Shown: positions 45,143-56,904, counted from the first letter of the stretch. The stretch: DNA of 64,000 bases from CAZSBB01 sp964605235 (GCA_964605235.1 CAZSBB010000003.1:62001-126000); one strand, 5' to 3'. Translations and numbers: made by a program. The notes: generated from the sequence alone by a model not told the origin.

Positions 45143-47491
45143 TCACGCCGCGGACGATCCCTGACCCGCGCGGGTCTGGGCGAGCCAGGCTGCACAGGTC
45201 CGCAACAAACGCTGTCGGTCGATCGGTTTGCTGGCGTGATCGTCGCAGCCGGCGTCCAGGCACGCCTGCTTTTCGCTGTCCATCGCGTGCGCGGTCAAGG
45301 CGATGATCGGCAACACACTGCCTTGGGCACGCAGCCGCCGCGCCAGCGTATGACCATCCATCTCCGGCATCTGCATGTCCGTCAGCAACAGGTCGAACGG
45401 CGGCTCATCCGCCTGCGCCAGCATCCGCAGCGCGCTCAGACCGTTGTCGGCTATCTCCACCTGCGCGCCCGCGTGACGCAGGTGATGGGCAATCAGCCGC
45501 TGGTTGGCGGGATCGTCTTCCGCCAGCAGGATGCGCCCGGATAGGCGAATGGCGTGGGTTTCCTGGTGCAGCCGCGCCGCCTGGCAGGCGACATGCAGGT
45601 CTTCGACCCACGGCTGGGCGCTCGCCCCGCGCAGCGGCAGGTCCACCACAAAGCAGGAGCCTTCGCCCGCCCGACTGTACGCCAGGGTCAGCGCGCCGCC
45701 CATCATTTCCGTCAGTTTGCGCGAGATGCTCAGGCCCAGCCCGGTCCCGCCGTAGCGTCGGGTGATGAACTCGCCCGCCTGGGTGAACGGCTGGAACAGC
45801 CGCGCCGCCTGCTCGGGCGCCATGCCGATGCCCGTGTCGCGCACCTCGATGCGCAAGCGGGGCGTCGCGGAATCACGGTCCGTTGCGACCACCAGTTCGA
45901 TCAGCCCGCGCTCGGTGAACTTGACGGCGTTGCCCAGCAGGTTCATCAACACCTGGCGCAGACGAGTGGGATCGCCTTCCATCTGCGTCGGCAACGCCGA
46001 GCGGGCGGTTTTGACCAGTTGCACGGGGGTGCCGGCGACCCGGGCCTGCATGATCTGATCGACGTCCGAAAGCAGCTCCGGCAACGAAAATGCCGTGTTT
46101 TCGAGGGTCATTTTCCCGGCTTCGATCTTCGACAGGTCCAGAATGTCGTTGATGATCGCCAGCAGGTGGTCGCCGGCGCGGGACACCACGTCCAGCTGTT
46201 CGAGCCGCTCGGTGGGCACGCCATCGGTTTCCAGTTGTTCGCGCAGCAGTTCGCTGTAACCGAGGATCGCCGTCAGCGGAGTGCGGATTTCATGGCTCAT
46301 GCTGGCGAGGAAAGCGGATTTGGCGCGGTCGGCTTCCTCGATGCGCTGGTTCAGATCGCCGATGCGGCGCAGGTTGTCGCGGACCCGGCGCAGCTCCGCG
46401 CTGAGCAAGGCGGCGCCCACCACCACCAGCACCGCGCAGATGAGAATCGCCGCCGTCTGGCCCCGCGCCAGATGCAGCAGCCCGGTGAGCACGGCACTGC
46501 GCTCCACCCCCAGCACCGCCGCGGCGCGCTCGCCATCGACATTCAGCACCGGCAGGTAGAGCAGCAGCAGGTTCTCGCCGTTCTGCCGATGCCAGCACGC
46601 CCGTCCCGCCACCGGCGCGCCCTGCATCAACTGCGCCATCCGCGCCTTGAGCCGCGCCCGGCTGGCGTCGTCGGCGATGCTGGGCACCGCCTCCGCCAGG
46701 CTGCGGGTGCGCACGAACATGTTGTTCTCCACCAACAGTTCATCCGCCAGCGGCGTGGCGGCATACAGCTCCTGGTACTCGCTGAACACCTTGTCCTGCA
46801 CCACCGCCCGGCTGACGGCAAACTGCACCATGTCCATCTCACGCACGATCCGCGCCAGCAGCGCTGACGAGGGGGCGCTGACCTCCACCGTGCCCACGTG
46901 CTGGCTCTCCCAGGTCAACGGGTAGATGAAGCGAAAACCATTGAACACCCGTCCTTCCTCGAAACCGACGACGCGCTGTTTGAGCGCGTTGGCGCGCCGC
47001 ACCGTCGCCCGCACGTCGGTCAGGTCATCGCCGTAGCGATCCGGCCGGTGCATCCGCAGAAAACTGCGGTTGTCCGGCAAATGAAAATGAACCTGCTTGA
47101 CCCCCAGCGTACGCAACTGGCCATACGCCCGCGCCATCCGTTCCTGCAGCAGCAACCGCGCCTGGTTGGCCTGGGCTTCTCCCGCCTGCGCTTGCGCCAG
47201 CAAGGCGCCCGCCTGGGCCGGCAGGATCACCTGTTCATACACCAGGTCGCTGATGACCTGATAATCATGCTGCGCCTGCATAAATGCGCCGCGTAAACTG
47301 GCGAGCCGACTTTCCGCGTAACGCTGCGCTTCCTGAGCGAGCATGTGCTGCTGGATCATCAACAGCATCACCGTCGTCGGCAGCACCACCAGCACCGCCG
47401 GCAGCGTCGAGCGCAGATAGGTCCGGGTGACCGCACGGACACCATCGCGGTCGTTCCCCGGCTTCGGCTGACGCCATTTGCTGCACATCAC
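45143..47491 (-). CDS. Hybrid sensor histidine kinase with Cache-like sensor and receiver domain
   Basis: 782 residues from GTG 47491 (AGGAGG 7 nt upstream); ATG 47488 follows directly. First TM at about 28-48, extracytoplasmic double-Cache-like region (about 50-340; HFHLPDNRSFLRMHRPDRYG), second TM (about 345-368), HisKA with SHEIRTPLTAILGYSELL (about 400-470), HATPase with LMNLLGNAVKFTERGL and YGGTGLGLSISRKL (to about 630), and a C-terminal receiver with LLLTDMQMPEMDGHTLARRL (phospho-Asp) at about 655-775. The signal is unknown. No separate output regulator is adjacent, so a phosphorelay partner must be elsewhere. Confidence 0.94.
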   Translation of the reverse strand: MMCSKWRQPKPGNDRDGVRAVTRTYLRSTLPAVLVVLPTTVMLLMIQQHMLAQEAQRYAESRLASLRGAFMQAQHDYQVISDLVYEQVILPAQAGALLAQAQAGEAQANQARLLLQERMARAYGQLRTLGVKQVHFHLPDNRSFLRMHRPDRYGDDLTDVRATVRRANALKQRVVGFEEGRVFNGFRFIYPLTWESQHVGTVEVSAPSSALLARIVREMDMVQFAVSRAVVQDKVFSEYQELYAATPLADELLVENNMFVRTRSLAEAVPSIADDASRARLKARMAQLMQGAPVAGRACWHRQNGENLLLLYLPVLNVDGERAAAVLGVERSAVLTGLLHLARGQTAAILICAVLVVVGAALLSAELRRVRDNLRRIGDLNQRIEEADRAKSAFLASMSHEIRTPLTAILGYSELLREQLETDGVPTERLEQLDVVSRAGDHLLAIINDILDLSKIEAGKMTLENTAFSLPELLSDVDQIMQARVAGTPVQLVKTARSALPTQMEGDPTRLRQVLMNLLGNAVKFTERGLIELVVATDRDSATPRLRIEVRDTGIGMAPEQAARLFQPFTQAGEFITRRYGGTGLGLSISRKLTEMMGGALTLAYSRAGEGSCFVVDLPLRGASAQPWVEDLHVACQAARLHQETHAIRLSGRILLAEDDPANQRLIAHHLRHAGAQVEIADNGLSALRMLAQADEPPFDLLLTDMQMPEMDGHTLARRLRAQGSVLPIIALTAHAMDSEKQACLDAGCDDHASKPIDRQRLLRTCAAWLAQTRAGQGSSAA

Positions 47492-47700
47492 ACCAAAACC
47501 TCCTGATCCTGTCGCTGTTGATCGGAATGATCCACGCCGGTCTGAATCGCTGACCGGGCGTTCGCACGTCGATCATGCAACAACCGACCTCCTGATCGCT
47601 CTACCCCCACCCGCTGCGTCCGAGAACCCGGAACCGCCCTTCTGTCCAGGCCAGTCAATTTTCACCTGCATCGTCCCCACCAACCGGTAAACTCCCGCCC

Positions 47701-48681
47701 ATGCCACGCGAAGACCATCTGCTGCCATCCATCATTGACGCCATCGGCTCCACCCCGCTGGTCGAACTGCATCACCTGCAGCAAAAGCTCAACCTCAACG
47801 GGCGACTGCTCGCCAAGCTCGAATATCTCAACCCGGGGTTCTCCAAGAAAGACCGTATCGCCCGCGAAATGGTGCTCGAAGCCCGCGCGGCCGGCACCCT
47901 CCAGCCCGGACAGCCCGTCATTGAGTTGACCAGCGGCAACACCGGCACCGGACTGGCGATCGTCTGCCAGGCGCTGGGCCATCCCTTCATTGCTGTCATG
48001 AGCAAGGGCAACACCATCGAGCGCGCCCGCATGATGGCGGCATTGGGAGCAGAGGTCGTGCTGGTGGATCAGGCGCCCGGCTCGCCACGCAATCAAGTCT
48101 CCGGCGAAGACCTGGCGCGCGTGGAAGTACGCACGCAGGAACTCACCACCCAGCGCGGCGCCTTTCGCGCCAACCAGTTCACCTTGCAAGGCAACGTGCT
48201 GGCGCATGAACGCCACACCGGGCCGGAGATCTGGCAGCAGAGCGGTGGCGCCGTGACCTGCTACGTCGACTTTGCCGGCACCGCGGGCAGCTTCACCGGC
48301 GTCATGCGGGCGCTGCGCCGGGAGAACCCCGCCGTCACCGGCTATCTCGTCGAACCCGCCACCGCGGCGGTGCTCGCCGGCTCCCCCATCACCAACCCCA
48401 GCCACAAAATCCAGGGCGGCGGGTACTCCATGCCCCAGCTCGACCTGTTCGACCCGGCTCTGGTCCAGGGCTATCTCGCCATCAGCGATGACCTCGCCAT
48501 GGAAACCGCCCGGCTGCTGGCGCGTTATGAAGGCATCTTCGGCGGGTTCTCCAGCGGGGCGAACCTCGCGGCGGCAATTGCCGTGCTGCGCGAGCATCAG
48601 CCGGGCGCCACGGTGGCGTTCCTCGTCTGCGACAGCGGGCTCAAATACCTGAGCACGGATTTGTATCCTGCGGATTTCTGA
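47701..48681 (+). CDS. Cysteine synthase/CBS-family PLP-dependent enzyme
   Basis: 326 residues, fold-type II PLP enzyme. DAIGSTPLVELHHL start, LEYLNPGFSKKDRIA with the PLP-lysine, ELTSGNTGTGLAIVCQALGH, and GIFGGFSSGANLAAAIAVL near residue 280. Cysteine synthase normally has NP(G/S)xSxKDR; here NPGFSKKDR fits. The middle segment DQAPGSPRNQVSGEDL is longer than in CysK. It makes cysteine or a related beta-substituted amino acid from O-acetylserine or a similar donor; the exact reaction is uncertain. It diverges from the histidine kinase gene. Confidence 0.88.
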   Translation: MPREDHLLPSIIDAIGSTPLVELHHLQQKLNLNGRLLAKLEYLNPGFSKKDRIAREMVLEARAAGTLQPGQPVIELTSGNTGTGLAIVCQALGHPFIAVMSKGNTIERARMMAALGAEVVLVDQAPGSPRNQVSGEDLARVEVRTQELTTQRGAFRANQFTLQGNVLAHERHTGPEIWQQSGGAVTCYVDFAGTAGSFTGVMRALRRENPAVTGYLVEPATAAVLAGSPITNPSHKIQGGGYSMPQLDLFDPALVQGYLAISDDLAMETARLLARYEGIFGGFSSGANLAAAIAVLREHQPGATVAFLVCDSGLKYLSTDLYPADF

Positions 48682-48713
48682 CCGACTGGGCTTTGCGTTA
48701 CACTGCCTCGCCC

Positions 48714-49160
48714 ATGGATGACCTCGCCAACACGCCCGCGCCCGAAGGCATCACCCGTCGCGCTCGCCCGAGCAAAGCCGCTGATCACGCGCCGGCCGAC
48801 GACGTGAGCGATGACCAGACCTATCGCTTCGTCATCGAAGCCGCCCGGCTGCTGCGCGATCGCCACTGCGAGAACATCATCGCTCTGGATGTGCGTGGGC
48901 TGAGCAATCTCACCGATTACATCCTCATCGCCACCGGCACTTCCGATCGGCAGATGAAGGCCGTGGGCCACGAACTGGAAGACCTCGCCAAGCTGCACCA
49001 TCTGGCGCGCATCGGCCGGGAGATCGACGGCAGCAGCACCTGGTTGGCGTTGGACTTCGTGGATGTGATCGCCCACCTGTTCGAGCCCGCCACCCGCACG
49101 CATTACGACCTGGAAATGATGTGGGGCGACGCCAAACCCATCCACTGGGACCGCGTCTGA
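48714..49160 (+). CDS. rsfS: Ribosomal silencing factor RsfS
   Basis: 148 residues from ATG 48714. A poorly conserved N-terminal tail of about 30 residues precedes the RsfS core: FVIEAARLLRDRHCENIIALDVR, LTDYILIATGTSDRQMKAVG, and WLALDFVDVIAHLFEPATRTHYDLEMMWGD-type C-terminus (cited by position, about 110-140). RsfS binds uL14 and blocks 30S-50S joining under nutrient stress. It follows the PLP enzyme by 32 bp and may be co-transcribed. Confidence 0.95.
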   Translation: MDDLANTPAPEGITRRARPSKAADHAPADDVSDDQTYRFVIEAARLLRDRHCENIIALDVRGLSNLTDYILIATGTSDRQMKAVGHELEDLAKLHHLARIGREIDGSSTWLALDFVDVIAHLFEPATRTHYDLEMMWGDAKPIHWDRV

Positions 49161-49182
49161 AAATCTCCCCCCGCAAGCAAAG

Positions 49183-49222
49183 CCGCGGATGAGCGCAGCG
49201 AATCCGGGGGTGAATCCGGGGG
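49183..49222. repeat. Dispersed GC-rich repeat, copy 2
   Basis: CCGCGGATGAGCGCAGCG followed by AATCCGGGGGTGAATCCGGG, the reverse complement of the element at 14430-14484. It sits between convergent rsfS and tilS. Confidence 0.75.
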
Positions 49223-49256
49223 CCGCCACGGCCCCGCCAAATCACCAGATCCAAAA

Positions 49257-50312
49257 TCAACCCATCTCCAAATCTCGCTCCACCCCCACCGTCTCCCCCC
49301 GCACCACCACCGCCACGCCGCCCCCGAGCATGAACCGGCGTTCGCCGCCGCGCTGATCCGTCACCGCGCGCACGATGCGCTGCACCACGCGCTGGGGCAA
49401 CCGATCACCACTGACGCCCATCAGCCGCGCCGCGCGCCGGAGCACGTAGCTGATCAGCAGCGGATCGACCGCCGCCAAAGCAGCCCGGCCGAAGGTCAGA
49501 CTGTTCGCCTCCCGCTGCCGCAATGCCGCCCGGCCAACTGACCGCGCCTGCTCGCGCAGCAGCGCGTCGACCTGACCCGCATGGCGCGCCAGATCACCTA
49601 CGCGACCGGGCGCATCGCGCCAGCGTTCCACCAGTTGCGGAATGATGCGCTGGCGCAAAAACGCCCGGTCGCGCGTCACTTCCCGATTGCTCGCATCTTC
49701 ACAGTGCTCCTGCTGCCGTTCGGACAACGCCTGCCGCAGCCGCCAGCGTTCCACACCCAGCAGCGGACGCAGGAGCAGCAGGTTGCTGTCGGGTTGCAAC
49801 CGTCGCCGCATGCGCATGCCTGCCAACCCCGCCACGGCAGAGCCGCGCAGCAGCCGCATGAGCAGGGTTTCGAGTTGATCGTCGGCATGATGGGCGGTGA
49901 CGAGCAACTCCGCGCCGCATTGCGCCGCGAGCTGCGCCAGGGCTGCATAGCGTTGCTGCCGGGCGCGGGCTTCGAGATTGCCCTGATTGCTGGCGCCCGG
50001 TGCAATATCCGCCCGCAGGCAGGGGCGTCCCAGTCGCTGGGCGAGTGCAGTGACGAAGGCGGCGTCCGCTTCCGCCTCCGGCCGCAGGTGGTGCTGCACA
50101 TGGGCGATCGTCAGTTGCAACCGCCAGCCGCGCTGTTTGGCGAGTTCGTCGAGCACCAGCAGCAGCGCGGTCGAATCCGCCCCGCCGCTGACCGCCACCA
50201 GCAGATGCGTCCCCGGCCGTACCCGGCACGGGCCACGCAGCGCCGTCGCCACGGTCTGCCGGACGACCCAGAACTGACAGACATCACCTGCACGCCGCGT
50301 CATGGGCAGCAT
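49257..50312 (-). CDS. tilS: tRNA(Ile)-lysidine synthetase
   Basis: 351 residues from ATG 50312, chosen because GGTGGGGG lies upstream; ATG 50333 and 50303 are in frame. The PP-loop ATPase signature LLVAVSGGADSTALLL (about residues 37-52) and LLVTAHHADDQLETLLMRLLRG are diagnostic. TilS converts C34 of the CAU-anticodon tRNA to lysidine so that it reads AUA as isoleucine. The region after residue 230 corresponds to the substrate-binding domain; the protein is shorter than E. coli TilS (432), as in many bacteria. Confidence 0.94.
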   Translation of the reverse strand: MLPMTRRAGDVCQFWVVRQTVATALRGPCRVRPGTHLLVAVSGGADSTALLLVLDELAKQRGWRLQLTIAHVQHHLRPEAEADAAFVTALAQRLGRPCLRADIAPGASNQGNLEARARQQRYAALAQLAAQCGAELLVTAHHADDQLETLLMRLLRGSAVAGLAGMRMRRRLQPDSNLLLLRPLLGVERWRLRQALSERQQEHCEDASNREVTRDRAFLRQRIIPQLVERWRDAPGRVGDLARHAGQVDALLREQARSVGRAALRQREANSLTFGRAALAAVDPLLISYVLRRAARLMGVSGDRLPQRVVQRIVRAVTDQRGGERRFMLGGGVAVVVRGETVGVERDLEMG

Positions 50313-50335
50313 GATACCCCCACCTGCACTCATTT

Positions 50336-50358
50336 AGCCCCGGGTCACTGACCCGGGG
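50336..50358. repeat. Short palindrome of the TTAGCCCCGGG family
   Basis: GCCCCGGGTCA and TGACCCGGGGC separated by one base, in the tilS-gcvH divergent gap; related to the repeat at 35913-35982. Confidence 0.6.
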
Positions 50359-50441
50359 CGAAGTGGATAGCTTTCCGCCGCATTGTGACCCCGCGCCCTT
50401 GCCCGTATGATGAAGCCATCTTTTCCTCAGGAGCGTGTTTC

Positions 50442-50819
50442 ATGGGTTCGCAGAGCGATCGGCGGTATCTGGAAAGTCACGAGTGGCACAAACTCGACGG
50501 CGGCGCGGTGCTCATAGGCATCAGCCAGTTCGCCGTCGAGGAACTCACCGACATCACCTTCCTCGACATCACCCGCAAGTCCGGGGCGGTCAAGGCCGGG
50601 GATACCTTCGGCGAAATTGAATCCGTCAAAGCCACCAGCGAGCTGTACTCCGGCATCGACGGCGAAGTGATCGCGGTCAATGACGAACTGCTCGCCAACC
50701 CCGAGAAAATCAACGAAAATCCCTGGGACGCCTGGCTGATCAAAATCCAGCCCAGCAACCCGGCGCAGCTCGAGCAACTGCTCGACGCCGCCGCCTACGA
50801 CGCCCAGCATTCGCACTGA
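50442..50819 (+). CDS. gcvH: Glycine cleavage system H protein
   Basis: 125 residues, usual length. ATG 50442 preceded by AGGAG. RYLESHEWHKLDGG start, ISQFAVEELTDITFLD, and the lipoyl-lysine in EIESVKATSELYSGIDGEV (about residue 62). NPEKINENPWDAWLIKIQPS is the C-terminal signature. It shuttles the aminomethyl group between P, T and L proteins; the L protein (lpdA) is at 29632. The other gcv genes are not in the window and no glycine riboswitch is seen upstream. Confidence 0.97.
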   Translation: MGSQSDRRYLESHEWHKLDGGAVLIGISQFAVEELTDITFLDITRKSGAVKAGDTFGEIESVKATSELYSGIDGEVIAVNDELLANPEKINENPWDAWLIKIQPSNPAQLEQLLDAAAYDAQHSH

Positions 50820-50861
50820 TCCTGCGTCACCGGTTCGCTCGTTTCGCTTGGCCGCACCGCC

Positions 50862-51779
50862 ATGATCGTCGACGTACACACCCATCTGTGGAACGAACCG
50901 ACCCAGCTTGGCCAGGGCACGCTGGAACGGCTCAACTCGCGCCCCAACCTCAACTGGGACGAGCGCGACGCCTGCCCCGCCAGCTACGACGACGCCATGA
51001 AGTGCGTGGACTGCGCCTTCATCCTCGGCTTCCGCAGCGAACACCTGGGCGCGAGCATTCCGCACACGCAGGTCGCCGGCTACGTCGCCCGTCGCCGCGA
51101 CAAGTACGTGGGCTTCGGCGGCATCGACCCCCTGGCGCCCGGCTATCTCGACAGCGTCGACGAACTGCTCGAAGCGGGTCTGCTGGGCGTCACCTTCAGC
51201 CCCGCAGCGCAGGCGTGCCATCCCACGCATTCCCGCGCCATGCGGCTGTTTGAAAAATGCCAACAGCGCGGCCTGCCGCTGCTGGTCCACCCCGGCACCC
51301 ACATGTCCCGTGCCGCCATGATGGAACTGAGCCGGCCCCACCTGTGGGATGAAGTCGGCCGCAGCTTCCCAGACCTGCCCATCGTGCTGGCGCAGCTGGG
51401 GCATCCCTGGGTGGATGAAGCCCTGCTGCTGATCAGCAAACATCGCAACTTTTTCGCCGACCTGACCGACCTTTCCGCCCGCCCGTGGCAGCTCTACAAC
51501 GCGCTGCTGCAGGCGTACCAGGTGGGCGTCACCGACTATCTGCTGCTGGGCAGCGACTTCCCCTTCGCCATGCCGGCCGAAGTCATCGTCAACATCTACT
51601 CCGTCAACCAGCATTGCCACGGGACCAGTCTGCCGACGATCCCCCGGCCGGTGCTGCAGGGCATCGTTGAGCGCGACGCGCTGACGTGTCTGGGGCTGGC
51701 GGAGAAAGTCACCATCACCGCCCGGCCGCGCCCTGACGAAGGCGATGAGCCGGCCGAGACGGAGTCTTCCGCCGCATGA
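50862..51779 (+). CDS. Amidohydrolase-2 family metal-dependent hydrolase
   Basis: 305 residues, TIM-barrel amidohydrolase. IVDVHTHLWN at the N-terminus supplies the HxH metal ligands; LPLLVHPGTHMSRAAMME gives the next His; VLAQLGHPWVDEALLL and DYLLLGSDFPFAMP provide the later His and the essential Asp. Relatives hydrolyse or decarboxylate small acids (the ACMSD/4-oxalomesaconate group); the substrate is unknown. It starts 42 bp after gcvH and its stop overlaps the next gene's ATG (51776-51779). Confidence 0.88.
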   Translation: MIVDVHTHLWNEPTQLGQGTLERLNSRPNLNWDERDACPASYDDAMKCVDCAFILGFRSEHLGASIPHTQVAGYVARRRDKYVGFGGIDPLAPGYLDSVDELLEAGLLGVTFSPAAQACHPTHSRAMRLFEKCQQRGLPLLVHPGTHMSRAAMMELSRPHLWDEVGRSFPDLPIVLAQLGHPWVDEALLLISKHRNFFADLTDLSARPWQLYNALLQAYQVGVTDYLLLGSDFPFAMPAEVIVNIYSVNQHCHGTSLPTIPRPVLQGIVERDALTCLGLAEKVTITARPRPDEGDEPAETESSAA

Positions 51780-52423
51780 ATCTCTGGCGCTCCCGCATTC
51801 ATTCGCTGTGCCTCACCGCTGTCGCCGCGCTGGCGCTGCTGGCGTTCACCGGCTGCACCGAAATCCGCACCGAGGATTTCCAATCCGCCGGCGAGCTGTC
51901 CGCCGCCAATGCCGTGGGGCAGGAGCTGGCGCTGCCCGACAGCTTCCAGCATGGCTTCTACCAGCATCAGGGCCGCAATGGCTTGACCATTCTGCTGGTC
52001 GATGGGCCGCTGGAAAATCCCCGGCAGTTCATGACCATTCGCATGCTCTGGCGTCCCCGGGCGGCGCGCACGCCCATCAGCCGCGACGCCACCAATGCCT
52101 CCATCCGTCATGTCATCTTCACCGAGGATGGCGCGCAGGTCGGCATCTACAGCGGCGGCGGGTTCCTCTGGCCCAAGGGCAAGCCCGGCGCCGCCAGCAT
52201 GAAGGCGAGCATCTGGAACGCCTCGCTCAAGCTTTCCAACACCACCGACGGCTTCCCCGCCGGCAACCTGTTGAGCGAAATGGAAGGCAGCTTCAGCCTG
52301 CAGCGCGATGACGCCGGCGTCGACCAGGCGCTGCGCCAGCTCAACGTCATGCTGCGCCAGCGGCTGGGTTATCCCTACCTCGTCCGCGCTGACGATGCTG
52401 ACGCCACCGTGCAAACCCGCTGA
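51776..52423 (+). CDS. Lipoprotein of unknown function
   Basis: 215 residues with a clear lipoprotein signal (ALALLAFTGC, Cys about residue 27). The body has DGPLENPRQFMTIRMLWRPRAARTP near residue 82 and ALRQLNVMLRQRLGYPYLV near the C-terminus; I do not recognise a family. The ATGA overlap with the amidohydrolase gene implies translational coupling, so the two are likely made together. The next gene follows 21 bp later. Confidence 0.75.
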   Translation: MNLWRSRIHSLCLTAVAALALLAFTGCTEIRTEDFQSAGELSAANAVGQELALPDSFQHGFYQHQGRNGLTILLVDGPLENPRQFMTIRMLWRPRAARTPISRDATNASIRHVIFTEDGAQVGIYSGGGFLWPKGKPGAASMKASIWNASLKLSNTTDGFPAGNLLSEMEGSFSLQRDDAGVDQALRQLNVMLRQRLGYPYLVRADDADATVQTR

Positions 52424-52444
52424 CTGACACAGGACCGCCACGTC

Positions 52445-53218
52445 ATGGCTGTGATCCCCCCACCGCCGCGCGTCGGCGTGCTGCATCCCTGTTCGGGCGC
52501 CAACGCCGGCCCGCTGTTCAGCGTGCTCTTCCGCTTCGGCTATCGCTTTCGCACGGTCAGCCCCGATGAACTGGCGGTGCTGGAGCCGGGCGAGATCGAC
52601 GTGCTGCTGCTCTCGGGCGGGTGGTATTTTCTGAACCAGAAGAAGCTCGCGCCGGCCGGGGCAAACTTGGTGCGTCTGGTGCGCGAACATGGCCTGGGCG
52701 CGGTGGGCGTCTGCTGCGGCCAGATCAACCTATGCCAGTTGGGACTGGTCCCCGCCAGGCTCATCAACATGCTGGGCGTCGGCCCCACCCGCATCGAGCC
52801 GGTGCGCGGCGACCACCCGGTGCTGCGCGGCGTCGCCCAACGCAGCGCCGCCGCCTGGCGCACCTGGGACCCCATCACTATCCTGCGCTGGAACGGCTGG
52901 CTCATGCAACTGGAAGCCGGCAGCGATATGGTGGCGGCGTATGACCTCGATAAAACCATTGCCGCCATCGCGGTGTCGCAGGCGGACGCCGGCCGATGCG
53001 TGGCGCTGAGCCCCCATCCCGAAGGCCATGCGTTTGCCGCCGGCGAACTGAGCGATCGTGATCGCCTGCCCATCGTGTTCGACGGCTTCGCCATGGGCAC
53101 CGCGCGCATCCTCGACAACGCCCTGCGCTGGGCGGCCGGCGTCAAGCTGCGCCCCCGCCACGACCTGCTCGGCTGCCCAGCCAAGGCCGCTCCGAAGGCG
53201 AGAGGCAAATCGAAATAA
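52445..53218 (+). CDS. Class I glutamine amidotransferase-like protein (BPL_N-like)
   Basis: 257 residues. GVLHPCSGANAGPLFSVLFR opens a Rossmann-like fold. IDVLLLSGGWYFL and GLGAVGVCCGQINLCQLGLV form the nucleophile-elbow region (Cys about residue 90), and LSPHPEGHAF near residue 185 contains a His-Glu pair like the GATase1 His/Glu. This resembles the N-terminal domain of some biotin-protein-ligase-type proteins. Activity is unproven. The C-terminus is a basic tail (PKARGKSK). Probably the last gene of the gcvH-amidohydrolase-lipoprotein run. Confidence 0.75.
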   Translation: MAVIPPPPRVGVLHPCSGANAGPLFSVLFRFGYRFRTVSPDELAVLEPGEIDVLLLSGGWYFLNQKKLAPAGANLVRLVREHGLGAVGVCCGQINLCQLGLVPARLINMLGVGPTRIEPVRGDHPVLRGVAQRSAAAWRTWDPITILRWNGWLMQLEAGSDMVAAYDLDKTIAAIAVSQADAGRCVALSPHPEGHAFAAGELSDRDRLPIVFDGFAMGTARILDNALRWAAGVKLRPRHDLLGCPAKAAPKARGKSK

Positions 53219-53234
53219 CCGTCTGGAAAATCCG

Positions 53235-53351
53235 TTTCACCACCGAGGCACAGCGAGCACTCAGCGCAGCATGGAAGGGCGAGCTTCACCAATGATTAAG
53301 TTGGTTTTCTCCGCGTATCCTTCTCTGTGTGCTCTGTGCCTCTGTGGTGAA
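53235..53351. repeat. Inverted repeat, CTCTGTGTGCTCTGTG family, copy 3
   Basis: Left arm 53235-53264 (TTCACCACCGAGGCACAG) and right arm 53321-53351 (CTCTGTGCCTCTGTGGTGAA) are imperfect inverse complements, the same family as at 31135 and 34078. Confidence 0.75.
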
Positions 53352-53390
53352 TCCTGAAATGATTTCCCCATCGATCCCGCGGAGCGCCCG

Positions 53391-54302
53391 GTGAGCAGCG
53401 AATACGTCCATTACACCAGCGAGGAACGCAACGACGCCGACGCGGTTGAGCGCGCCGCCGACCTGCTGCGGCAGAAGGATCTGGTGCGTTCGCGCGCGTT
53501 GCTGGAGCCGATCGCGCTGCGGACGCCGGCGGTTTACGTTTACAGCTACGAGACGGGCAAAGAGCTGTACGTGAAGTTCTGGGACCTGGGGGAATACCTG
53601 GGTTTCATGAGCCTGCTGCGCAAACCCGGCGGCCCCGCCATCGACCCCGACCTGGAAGTGATCTGGCTCAAGGCGGCCTACCCCCGGGCGCTGTTTCTGC
53701 TGGCGAAAGTGGAGCTGGCGCAGGGCAACCTGGGCATTGCCGCGGAGCGTTTGGATGAAGCGTTGCGACTGGAGCCGGACCATCCCGAATGCCTGTGTCT
53801 GCTGGCGGACATCTGCACCATCGGCCGCGACTGGAAGCTGGCGCTGGCGTTGTACGAGCAGACGCTGCACAGTCGGCCGTACCTGAACGGCGCGACGCTG
53901 CAACGCGCCCAGGAAGGCAAAGCCAAGGCGCTCGAGCGCATGGGCAAGTACAAGGAAGCCGGCCCGGCGTATGCCCAGGCGATGGGCGCCAATCCCGCCG
54001 AGGCGGTGGTCCGCAATCTCGAACGCTACCAGGCGGCGCTGGAAGTCAAGGACATCAACGCCCCGCTGGCGATCAAGGTGGACCCGGAAGTGCTGCTGGG
54101 CCAGGACGACGTGCTGCTCAAACGCAATCCCGATGCAGCGTGGGGAGCGCCGGGGCGCCGCGCAGGGGAAGCAGCGCCCGCGCCGACAGCGGATGCGGAG
54201 GCGCAAGCGTTGCCCGCAGCGCTGGGTGATGAGGTGCAGACCGAGCAGCCGGAGGCCGCAGCGCCGGTGAAGGTCCGCAAGTGGTGGCAGGTGTGGCGCT
54301 GA
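53391..54302 (+). CDS. TPR-repeat protein
   Basis: 303 residues from GTG 53391, with GGAG about 7 nt upstream. No signal peptide. TPR-type helices: ALFLLAKVELAQGNLGIAAERL, ALRLEPDHPECLCLLADIC, DWKLALALYEQTLHSRPY and KALERMGKYKEAGPAYAQAM (about 100-215). The C-terminal 80 residues are Ala/Pro/Glu-rich and end in KVRKWWQVWR. TPRs mediate protein-protein contacts; the partner is unknown. It stands alone after a long repeat and converges on hppA. Confidence 0.85.
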   Translation: MSSEYVHYTSEERNDADAVERAADLLRQKDLVRSRALLEPIALRTPAVYVYSYETGKELYVKFWDLGEYLGFMSLLRKPGGPAIDPDLEVIWLKAAYPRALFLLAKVELAQGNLGIAAERLDEALRLEPDHPECLCLLADICTIGRDWKLALALYEQTLHSRPYLNGATLQRAQEGKAKALERMGKYKEAGPAYAQAMGANPAEAVVRNLERYQAALEVKDINAPLAIKVDPEVLLGQDDVLLKRNPDAAWGAPGRRAGEAAPAPTADAEAQALPAALGDEVQTEQPEAAAPVKVRKWWQVWR

Positions 54303-54439
54303 CAACGCCATAGTGACCGCCAGCGCTGGCGGTATGTAGGTCCGGTCTTGCCCGGACAGGAATTACCGGGAAGCGCCCAACTGTCCGGGCGAGCCCAGCC
54401 CTATAAGTACAGATCACTCAACACGCGCTGGCGGCGCGC

Positions 54440-54482
54440 AAAAAAAGAAGCGCTCAGGAGCCAGCCGGTTCCTGAGCGCTTC
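54440..54482 (-). terminator. Rho-independent terminator of hppA
   Basis: A perfect 13-bp stem (54447-54459 with 54470-54482), a 10-nt loop and seven T on the minus strand, 40 bp after the hppA stop. A second weaker inverted repeat (TTGCCCGGACAGG / CTGTCCGGGCGAG) lies at 54353-54396, near the TPR gene end. Confidence 0.93.
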
Positions 54483-54522
54483 GTGGTTCAGCGTGCGGCC
54501 CGGGCGGCCGCGACGGGGGGGT

Positions 54523-56904
<2,382 letters not shown>

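Noticed and set aside
50359..50441. Possible glycine riboswitch upstream of gcvH
   Set aside because: The leader is only about 80 bp and lacks the tandem glycine-aptamer cores.
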